A program made the translations under genes and the position numbers. 64,000 nucleotides of DNA from Macrobrachium rosenbergii (taxonomy: Eukaryota; Arthropoda; Malacostraca; Decapoda; Palaemonidae), in the NCBI RefSeq assembly GCF_040412425.1, contig NC_089767.1, positions 3,552,448-3,616,447 of the forward strand. The letters run 5' to 3'. Positions 36,813 through 46,100 of the stretch are shown here, piece by piece (within the stretch, counting starts at the first letter, position 1; each line of letters starts with the position of its first letter). The notes beneath the pieces are model-generated. The model did not search any database. It was not told the DNA's origin and saw nothing but the letters and a program-made list of their open reading frames with translations.

Positions 36813-36987
36813 AGAGGGCAAGAACTCGGGTTTCACAAGTCGAGTCAAGACGATTAGCTTCTATAATCGATCCACCCAGAGATCTGCCTTTCAACAGGCA
36901 AGGCAGGCCACTGCTTCCTTTGAAGTTGACCTTGTCCACCATTTCTTCCAACCATCAGGACTGGGCTGGATAAACGTATTTAGTTGT

Positions 36988-37112
36988 CATGCTGGTCCGC
37001 TGGTAGAGTCGTTGGTGTCGTGGCATGCCACTCAGATGTTGAGGGTTCGCATCTCCCCCAGGGCAATGAAAAATCACTGGCTGTGTGTCATGATCAGTTA
37101 CATTAGTCACAA
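36988..37112 (+). repeat. SINE family B, 5' part only
   Basis: GCTGGTCCGCTGGTAGAGTC head, box B-like GTTCGCATC, GGGCAATGAAAAATCACTGG body; it stops before the LINE-like tail. Confidence 0.7.
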
Positions 37113-37255
37113 AAAATAGGTCGATATTCTGTCGCATTATCATTTCCAAACGACGGGTTAATGATGGCAAAGAAATATTTTTGATGACATGGTCAGTGGG
37201 ACCAGGAACCTGTTACCGTTTTAAAGGTCACACCGGAATCAAACAAGTAAAAAAA

Positions 37256-37928
37256 AGCGCCGAAGTTTCTTCGGCGCAATCGAGTTTTCTGTATACCGCT
37301 ACAGCATATAATCAAGGCCAGCGAAAATAGATCTATCTTTCGGTGGTCTCGGTATAATGCTGTATGAAACTTTAACCACTGCCCGGTGGCGGCCTATCCT
37401 ATATAGTTGCCAGAAACACGATCATGGCTAACTTAGTCCCTCGTTGGACGAGTCGGTGGAGTTCTCGGCTAGCACTCTACTAGGCCCGAGTACGAGTCTC
37501 CGGCCGGCCAATGAAGAATTAGAGGAATTTATTTCTGGTGATAGAAATTCATTTCTCGGTATAATGTGGTTCTGATTCCACAAAAAGCTGTGGGTCCCGT
37601 TGCTAGGCAACCAATTGGTTCTTAGCTACGTAAAATAAGCCTATTCCTTCGGGCCAGCCCTAGGAGAGCTGTTAATCAGCTCAGTGGTCTGGTTAAACTA
37701 AGGTATACTTTTCTTTACCCTTAAATAAAATCAAAACTACTGAGGAGGCTAGAGGGCTGCAATTTGGTATGCTTGATGACTGGAGGGTGGATGATCAACA
37801 TTCCAATTTGCAGCCCTCTAGCCTCCTCAGTAGTTTTTAGGAGCTGAGGGCAGACAGAAAAAGCCCAGACAAAAACAACGTGCGGACGGACAGACAAAGC
37901 CGGCACAATAGTTTTCTTTAACAGAACA
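37256..37928 (+). repeat. Family H hairpin repeat, copy 4, split by a SINE
   Basis: Starts GCGCCGAAGTTTCTTCGGCG and ends TTAACAGAACACTAAA. A SINE A copy interrupts it between ATCATGGCTAACTT and CTTAAATAAAATC. Confidence 0.88.
37435..37720 (+). repeat. SINE family A, nested in family H
   Basis: Complete copy from GTCCCTCGTTGGACGAGTCG to CTCAGTGGTCTGGTTAAACT and a short T-rich end. Box B-like TACGAGTCTCC near 37492. Confidence 0.88.
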
Positions 37929-37959
37929 CTAAAATTAACTTAGGACATCTACCACTGCT

Positions 37960-38220
37960 TATTATTACTATTATATTACTCAGAAGAGCCAAATTCATAC
38001 GAAACAAGCCCACCACAGGGGCCACTAACTTGAAATTCAAGCTTCCAAAGAATATCATGGTGTTCATCACGAACAAGTAAGAGGAGGCAAAGGGAAATAC
38101 AGAAGAAATGAGATCTCACTTGCTGAAAAAGAAAAAAAATCAGCAAATTAATACATAGATAAAAATGCATCAAAATGCAGGGACAACAGTATTAGGGCAG
38201 TAATGCATTTCATCTTCGAT
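37960..38220 (-). repeat. LINE 3' end fragment, same family as 35400-36135
   Basis: CCACAGGGGCCACTAACTTGA, CAAGCTTCCAAAG and AGGGCAGTAATGCATTTCATC match the minus-strand LINE 3' UTR at 35535-35750 in order. Confidence 0.7.
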
Positions 38221-38756
38221 CTATAGCGCATCCGGAAAAAAGAAAATAGAAAAAAGAAATGCAATGGAAAATGGCGAGTGGCCAGACGCCCAAAAAGTTT
38301 TTGGACTCGGGGAGAGCAGCTGGCCACATACAGAAGGGTAAGCAACGATCACTGAACCAAGAAAAGAGAGGTTTGATGATGAAGGAAGAGGTCATTTGAC
38401 GGGTGTTACGTGAGAGCTACTCAAGTCATTTACACAAACCTTTTGGTACGACAACTGATACTACAAAATAACTACAGATGATACGGAGCTTTGGAAACAT
38501 GTATGAACACTCTCTACGCAAAACTAGTCCCTTGCATTATATCATTTCCTGTCCCTGCAGGATTTCGTTTGAATGCAGTTGTTAAATCCTGTTGGGATAT
38601 GAAGAAATTGCACTTGCCTTCAGATAAGGCCATTTGCTAGAAAGAGGCATGACGCTAAATTCGAGTCTTACACTCTTCTCAAGAATATTCGTGAATCATT
38701 ATTGGTATGTGCGTACCTACTAAATATCAACTAATGAAATTTAACACAAATTATTA
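38221..38756. other. Intergenic stretch, nothing recognised
   Basis: No coding resemblance or known repeat seen. Confidence 0.5.
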
Positions 38757-38962
38757 CTATTATTATTATTATTATTATTATTTCAAAGGATGAAAACTAT
38801 TCAAATGGAACAAGAACACCAAAGGGGCCATTGACTTGAAATTCCAGCCTCCAAAGAATGTTGGTTTCAACCTCCCACCGCAGCAGACACCCCCACACTG
38901 CAGCAGTAACTGATCACGAAACAGAACCAGCGGTTTTTCATCGCCCTGGGGGGACAGATGAA
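38757..38962 (-). repeat. SINE family B, reversed copy with (AAT)n tail
   Basis: The (ATT)n start at 38757, then the LINE-like tail (GGGGCCATTGACTTGAAATT), then the SINE body (AGCGGTTTTTCATCGCCCTG). The tRNA-like head is lost. Confidence 0.7.
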
Positions 38963-39104
38963 ATACAAAACTCTCCACGGAAGAAGCAACAACACTAAGG
39001 CCACTGCAACGTTCATACGATAACTGCTGAATTGTGGATGAACCACTTCTGCAATAAAACATTCAAAATCTACTCAAAATGCTCATCAGCAGCTTGACCA
39101 ACCA

Positions 39105-39870
39105 ACCTATACCTAAACTGTGCCATTCACACATGTCTTCGTCCCCTCCCGCCCTTAACAATTCTGAAGCACAGACTTTCATCGTCCATTCTTTCCACAT
39201 AACCGAAGCAACTCAAATTACTCAGATTCATCCTTTCACAATAACCCCGCTTCTGCAAGTACTTTCAAACCCTTTTCCTAGTTTCTGCAGTTTCTTGTCA
39301 CTATCCCCTATCAGCACTGCGTCATCAGCAAACATTCCTTACTCCATTTACAACTTACTTTCTCATCCCGAAAGTTTAAAGAAATATTCAACCTTCGTCA
39401 TCTGACTTCTCACATTGCTCCACCCATAAAGATATGGAACAGCCATGGAGACATAACAAACCCTTGTGTCAGATCCACTTTAATGCCAAACAAGTCACTC
39501 TCTTGTCTGCATATTCTAATGTATACTTTACTTCCATCACAGAAACTTTCAATCACGTTCCGCAACATGTACTACACTTCCTCACCAATTGCCACATTGC
39601 CAATTCCATCATATTCATTTTCAAGGTCCATTTATATGAGATACAGTTTTCCCGTTGACTTCCAAACTTTAAGGAATTTGTTCAAAATTAAACTTGATCT
39701 GCAGAATCTCTTCCTTGTCTAAACAGAAAACACACAAAGTTCTTTCCCTCTCAGTCCATCTGCCTTCTGTTTGCTTTTCAGTCAATATCCTACCATGCGC
39801 CTTCCCCAGCATGTCAAGTAATGACTCCAGGATTCTTACAGTCACCTCTATCGCCTTTATCTTTCTACAT
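39105..39870 (-). pseudogene. Non-LTR reverse transcriptase relic
   Basis: The minus strand reads VMSPWLFHIFMGG-type sequence (near 39440) and FADDAVLIGDSDKKLQKLGK (near 39290), the RT block with both catalytic Asp residues kept, then CRSGVIV. The matching family appears to be a LINE with RQGCVMSPWLFN and FADDxALV motifs, different from the LINE at 35400. Stops and shifts break it into short frames. Confidence 0.65.
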
Positions 39871-39907
39871 ACTCCAGATATATCTTACAAACCTTGGTCA
39901 ACTGATG

Positions 39908-40160
39908 AACTGAACTGAATATAAAATTTAGGCCACTAGCCAAGCACTGGGACCTATGAGGTCATCCAGTGCTGAAAATTATGATGAAACAATTGTAAAG
40001 AGAGGGTGGAAAGTACGTTGGAAGAAAGAGAATATGAACAGAGGTATAGTAAAAGGAATGAAAGGCGTTGAGCTATGGGCCGAAGGGACGCTACAAAGAA
40101 CCTTAAGTAATGCCTACATTGCACCGAGTAAGGTGCACTGCCAGCACTAGCCCCCTATGG
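39908..40160 (+). repeat. Family C repeat, copy 7 (middle part missing)
   Basis: GGCCACTAGCCAAGCACTGG start and CACTAGCCCCCTATGGGG end; the GTAACAGGAGGAAAACC block is absent. Confidence 0.85.
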
Positions 40161-40278
40161 GGTTGGTCAGCTGATCAGTCACACTGTCAGTACTGTACTG
40201 CAAAATCTCACTTGTAATCCTATCAACTCAAGGCTAACTTCCATTCTTCAACCTCTTCACTGACCTTATTACATCATC

Positions 40279-40496
40279 AGTAGAAGTCAGCAGACCCACT
40301 GTCCAGAGTAGAAGTCAACAGACCCACTGTCCAGGGTAGAAGTCAGCAGACCCACTGTCCAGAGTAGAAGTCAGCAGACCCACTGTCCAGAGTGGAAGTC
40401 AGCAGACCCACTGTCCAGAGTGGAAGTCAGCAGACCCACTGTCCAGAGTAGAAGTCAATAGACCCACTGTTCAGAGTAGAAGTCAGCAGACCCACT
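40279..40496 (+). repeat. 28-bp minisatellite, 7.8 units
   Basis: Unit AGTAGAAGTCAGCAGACCCA followed by CTGTCCAG, repeated head to tail with few substitutions (AGTGGAAG in two units, CAATAGAC in one). No spacers and no leader, so not a CRISPR array. Confidence 0.95.
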
Positions 40497-40932
40497 TGAG
40501 GACAAACACAACAAGCTTGCCAAGGCCCAATTCCGCGACCCTGAGACCAGAGACTATTGCACCTCTGTAACAAATCTCTGGTGGAAAATCATTCCTGCCG
40601 ATAACACAGGAAGTATCATTCACTGAGATACCAGCAAGGCTGCCCCAGCCCATTTGTGCCAACAATCTCCCACCCACCCTGAGTGGGAGAGTCTTACTTT
40701 CTTTTAAGGAGGGGACACCAAAGCATGGAAGCTATGCTGTAGAATTCTAGATTAGCTGTCAGATTTGTCAGCTAATCACAATGTGACCCACAATTAGACA
40801 AGACATATGTCATGCACCCGTTTTTCATTGATTTGCCAGTTTACTACCAGTCACTTATGGGCTGCTCTAGAGCAAGAACCAGTGCTGGCATAACGCCAGC
40901 TTCATCTCAAACAATAACAAGAACAACATGTA
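40497..40932. other. Intergenic stretch, nothing recognised
   Basis: No coding resemblance or known repeat seen. Confidence 0.5.
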
Positions 40933-41348
40933 AAAAATGCGCCGAAGTTTCTTCGGCGCGATCAAGTTTTCTGTAAAGCCACTACAGCGTATAATCAAGG
41001 CCACCGAAAACAGATCTATCTTTCGGTAGTCTCGGTTTAATGCGTTATGAGCCGCAGCCCATGAAACTTTAACCATGACCCCGTGGTGGTTTATCCTATA
41101 TCGTTGCCAGAAATACGATTATGGCTGACTTTAACCTTAAATAAAACAAAAACTACTGAGGCTAGAGGGCTGTAGTTTGGTATGTTGTATGTTTGATGAT
41201 TGGAAGGTAGGTGATCAATATACCAGTTTGCAGCCCTCTAGCCTCAGTAGTTTTTCAGATCTGAGGGCGGAAAGAAAAAGTGTGGACAGAAAAAGTGCGG
41301 ATGGACAGACAAAGCCGGCACAATAGTTTTCTTTTCAGAAAACTAAAA
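40933..41348 (+). repeat. Family H hairpin repeat, copy 5 (most complete)
   Basis: All family blocks in order from GCGCCGAAGTTTCTTCGGCG to TTTTCAGAAAACTAAA. This uninterrupted copy is the best reference for the family here. Confidence 0.9.
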
Positions 41349-41696
41349 ATGAAGTCACCCTAACTACAAACTCCTATGTGTCCCTATCCTTATAAGATGA
41401 CTGACTCCAAAGTGGACATTAGAGGATAATGCACGACTGGTGGGTTTGCGATGACAAATACAACGACAACAAATGAAGCTTCTGAAACGACCATAAAAAA
41501 ATTGCACGAACGTGAAAAGGCCAAAATGATTCGGCATTGGATAGTATTCCCCATTCCCAAGCTTTCACACCACAAACCCCAAACTCAGTCTCACAGCCAA
41601 AGCCAGACATCTGGTTTGATTCTATTCCTCTTCAACATCAGCAGGATTTGATCGATTGATTTATGGCTACTAAAACTGGCGTCACAACACCTAGGC

Positions 41697-42082
41697 CAGT
41701 GGTTCTTAGCGTTAATGTTACTGCGCCCCCTCTAAGAGTTGGTCCTTCCCTCCACGGCCCCCTTGCATCTGTGAGTAAAATCCCCTCCCAGATTTAAAGG
41801 AAATGAAGAAAAAGCGAAAGAGAAGAGGTTTCGAGGGAGAGGGAGGGAGGGAGGTAAATAATTACAAAACATGGTAAAAGGCCCAATGAGCTTAACCAGA
41901 GTAGAAGACTATAGGAAACTTCCATTATAAGGCGATACGTTTGCATTTGTTCATAAACTTCTAAATAATAGTTCCTCAATCTTGTTAAGAGCATTTTTTT
42001 ATCCTTCCCTAGGGCTCGCGCCTCCCCTGGAAATTGCTGACTGCCCCCTAGGGGGGCGCGCCCCCCCGGTTAAGGACCACTG
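41697..42082. mobile_element. hAT-like MITE
   Basis: Ends CAGTGGTTCTTAGCG and, reverse-complemented, CAGTGGTCCTTAACCG followed by G/C runs. Flanks ACCTAGGC and ACCTATAG share 5 of 8 bases, which may be a worn target duplication. No coding sequence inside. Confidence 0.6.
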
Positions 42083-42514
42083 ACCTATAGTAGGCTACTG
42101 ACGCCGTACATCAGCAGGAAGTGAACAGAAATGATCGGAGCGCCTTCTGAACAATGATTAGGTATAGAGCAGCGCTGTCCTCCTACAATCATGCGGAACT
42201 TGGTGGGTAGATAAATGAATACCTTTATAATCACTAAACTTTGAATAAAATAATAAAACGTCATATCACATCACTCAAAAATATAAATACTGGCATTTAG
42301 ATTAAAATTCAAATTAATCAACAGATGGACTGCATGTTCCAAAAACCAGCAAAAAAAAAAAATAAATAAATAAAATAAAGTAATCTGTCAGGATCACTGG
42401 AGAGAGCTGAGACAAAAATTTTTTAAAAAATGCACCAAAACCCTTTCGGTACCGGACTAGAAAACACGATAAAAAAAAAAAATACACTCACTCGAATAAG
42501 GAAAAGGAGTTAGC
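42083..42514. other. Upstream region of the GTPase gene
   Basis: AT-rich with poly(A) runs at 42352-42364 and 42472-42482. No clear TATA box or initiator was identified. Confidence 0.45.
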
Positions 42515-42524
42515 GGAAACTCCC
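42515..42524 (-). promoter_or_regulatory. Candidate kappaB (Rel/Dorsal/Relish) site
   Basis: The minus strand reads GGGAGTTTCC, an exact match to GGGRNWYYCC, 223 bases upstream of the predicted GTPase start codon. A chance match within 300 bp is expected in a few percent of cases, so position makes it suggestive only. Confidence 0.35.
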
Positions 42525-42746
42525 TACGGATCGTGCCAATTAGATTAAGGTCAAAACGTATAAGAATCGCCAGAAACAGAACTTCGCGTCATCAGGAGGC
42601 AGGAAGGCAGCAGCTGCAAGAAGACTAGAAAAACTCTCGAGTCCCAGGAGGTTAACAACAGTTGCTCGGAAGCAAGAGCCGAGAGAGGTCTAGCTAGCAC
42701 TGCGCTCTCTCCTGTCTCCTTCGCCAGCCTTCCAGAGAGCTTCAAA

Positions 42747-42756
42747 ATGATCCCAG
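42747..42756 (+). CDS. GTPase gene exon 1, coding part
   Basis: ATG ATC CCA G followed by GTATGT. The GC-richer sequence before it (about 42590-42746) is a plausible 5' UTR. It is called because the donor is strong and the split Gly codon fits exon 2 exactly; if wrong, translation starts at 46461. Confidence 0.5.
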
Positions 42757-43122
42757 GTATGTCGGTTGATTTGAAAGCCGCTCACTCTTTACAAGTTATA
42801 CAATGAAACCCGATTACGATGTAAATGCTTCTTATCAGTGCATTAAACTAGACACATCACGGGAATATATCTTATTAGAGAAATCGAGTTCTTGCATTAG
42901 AAACTTCTGTTATTATTATATATTATTATTATTAAAGAAAACCACAAGATTCTTGTGTATAACTTGTTACTGGTAAATATTTACATATTACTTTGATCTC
43001 GAGTACTTTTCTCGAGATCAAAGTAATATGTAAATATTTACCACTAAACAAGTTATACACAAGAGTCTTGTGGGTTTCTCTTTCCACCTTCAGAAGAAAA
43101 CTGAAAGAAGTTTTGTTTGGTT

Positions 43123-43154
<32 letters not shown>

Positions 43155-46100
43155 TCACAAGCGATGGTGTAGACATAAATGGAGAAGCAGAAGATTACAA
43201 GCAAAAGAGTAAACAGTGGATGAGGAATAGCAAAGGAAATACGACGAGATAAATAACAACAAATGTAATAAGTATCAAACCATAAACGAAGAGTAGTTAC
43301 AACAAGTTTGAATTTCCAAAGTTCCGAAAGACAGGACTGCGAAGATCATTCCACAATTTTCAGAAAATTGTGCGGTTGTGAACGCCACGGGAAAAACAAT
43401 TCAGCATCAGGCTCTTTTCTTGACAATTTCAGTCTTACTTTTGAAGTTAAAAAAAAAAAACTTTTTACCTACAAAACAATCTCGAAGATAATCGCATTAC
43501 AGCACAAGGCTGCTTCATTGAACTTATAGTTTATAATCAAACTTATAAAAATTGTCTTACACGTATTCTAGGAGTGGATAACATCCTAAACTTAATTCTT
43601 TGAAAAAATAAAATGTACACATTTCTATTTTTGATATACGTTACTGTGAAGCTTTGCAAGAGACATGTGTTTGGAGTTCGGGTTTTAATCACAACATAAG
43701 ATTCGAGATCATCCTAACACGGTTTAGGATTGGCCATACCCGCTTCACCCATAGTTATACGGTATAGGGAGCCAGTGCCCCAGTTTGTGCTCACTGCGGT
43801 GATCAGCTGTCCGCTGAGCACATGCTGGTGCGCTAACCTAGATTTAATCGCCTTAGGGCAAAGTACTTATTAGCGGGGAAGACTGTTTTAGAAATTTCAA
43901 ATGATGATGTTGAGGCAGATGACCTTATGGGTTATCTGGGAGAATCTGATCTTTTTAATGTGATATGATTTTGGCATATTTAATTAATATTTTAGTCATA
44001 TTTATTTTACATATTAAGTATATATTTTGGATATAAAATTTTTATATATATTTATTTTTTATGGTTTTTATCTAATATCATTCTTTATCTTTTACGTTCA
44101 TATTTTAACTCTGAATTTTACTAGTAGTACAGTATGTTATCATTCACCTTTTCATTATCAGTCACATCATAAATTTATATATTTCATCTTCATTGCTGCG
44201 CTGATTAATCCTGATGGGTTCCGGCGCTTGGTCTTCGAGACCTCAATTTCCTAATCAGCCAATCAAAGTCAGTCTCAAAATTCTGCAAGAGTCATAAGCT
44301 CTTATAAGTGGAATTTATCCTTTGGCTAAATCTTTTACCATTTTTAAACTACAGTAGTGTGTCGTACTCTATACTGAGATTACAGAATGCTTTTCCAATG
44401 AGTAAGCATAGACAAATATGCAATTTGACAGCACTCTATACTGAGATTACAGAATGCTTTTCCAATGAGCAAGCATATACAAATCTGTAATTTGACAGCA
44501 ATGTTACAATTCACCACTGAGCCTGCATGTTAGAAGTTACCCCTACTTACTCACAGTGCCAGAGGAGTTATCAGTCTCAGTATATACAATAGTTTTTTTT
44601 TTTTTTTACAGCATTAGGCCTATACATGCGCCCGTTCCATATCCTGGAAATACTGTCTTAATTTTGATGGCAACTCAAATCGATGTTAAATTATTCCTTT
44701 TCATTGTGGAAGCAAATTATAGCTCTCCCTGTTTCATCCAATCGAACATGACAATATTTCCAGTAAATGTATGATGCCCTTTTACATGTAATTATTTACT
44801 TTCATAGCAACCTTGATAATGGATTAAGTCTAAACTTATTCAAATTTATTCAAATCCAGCCTTTGTTTTTGTTGACCATCTTGGCAACTCAGGCACGAAC
44901 AGCATTACTTAGGCATTCAAATCTACAAACTGGCGTCAGAGTTGTTGTTAACAGGGTTAAGTGAAGTCAGGCCTTTAATATCTGATGATTCAGTGAAGTG
45001 TTCCTGAATCTTTGTTGGTTTAGGCCTTTGCTTTTGACATGACTAATTGTCTAAAAAGTTTGTTAGAGCAATAAGTCATGCTGGCATTGTTGTTGCAGTT
45101 ATATGGTTTTCAGAGATGGAAATCAGATTGTTGCCAGCCTCCTGGGAAATCAGATTTCCCAGGAGGGTGGCAACAATTTGATTTCCCAGGAGGCTGGCAA
45201 CAATTTGATTTCCCATCTCAGAAAACCACATAACTGCAACAACAATCCAGCATCGACACACTGCTCTAACAAAGTTTTTAGACAAGCAGTCCTGTTACTA
45301 GCAAAGGTCTGAACTAACAAAGGTTCAGGAACACTTCACTGAATTATCAGATGTTATAGGTCTGACCTCACTAAACCCTATCAACAACAACTCTGACGCC
45401 AGTTTGTTAATTTGAATGCCTAACTATTTATGGTGTTCATGCCTGAGTTGTCAAGATGGTCAACAAAATCAAAGGCTGGATCTAAATAAATTTGGACTCA
45501 ATCCATTATCAAGGTTGCTATGAAAGTCAATAATTACATGTAAAAGGGCATCTTATATTATAAATGCCTAATTGCTAACTACATATATACTTGCTGTCAT
45601 CTTTGACTTTCCACCTTTAAACATGTAAATTCAAAACATATCATTTCATAATGCCAGAAAGCCAAGTACTGTTTGTATGATGATCTACATCAAGGGAGAT
45701 GATGACATGAATAACAATAATGATAATGAGAAAAATGAAGTAATTATGCAACAGCATCCTCTGAAGCATATTCTGAGCATAGAACTCTTGCCTTTAGTAC
45801 AATCACTTTCAGTTTAACTTGTTTTTCTGACAGTGCATACACACTACAGTAAAAACCTGTCATAAACACACGTTGGTGACTTATTGCTATTACAGTCACC
45901 GACTTAATCTTACTTCTAACCAGCGCTTCATACTATTAAACAGCAATTGCCAAAGGTTCATTCTCCACTTAAGGTTGCTGACTTCTTTTCAAACTGTTTG
46001 TGATAAGCTTGTGATAAGTGGCTGAGTGTTTACGACATGCTCGACTCTGGGTGTGGACGCACGCTATCAAATGAAGACCCCTATAGGTACGAAACGATGT

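Noticed and set aside
40279..40496. Regular 28-bp repeats resembling a CRISPR array
   Set aside because: The units are contiguous with no spacers, and the sequence is eukaryotic. It is a minisatellite.
46053..46090. Hammerhead ribozyme before GTPase exon 2
   Set aside because: TGAAGACC...GGTACGAAACG is suggestive, but the first core box reads AATGA instead of CTGA and no closing stem or cleavage triplet fits.
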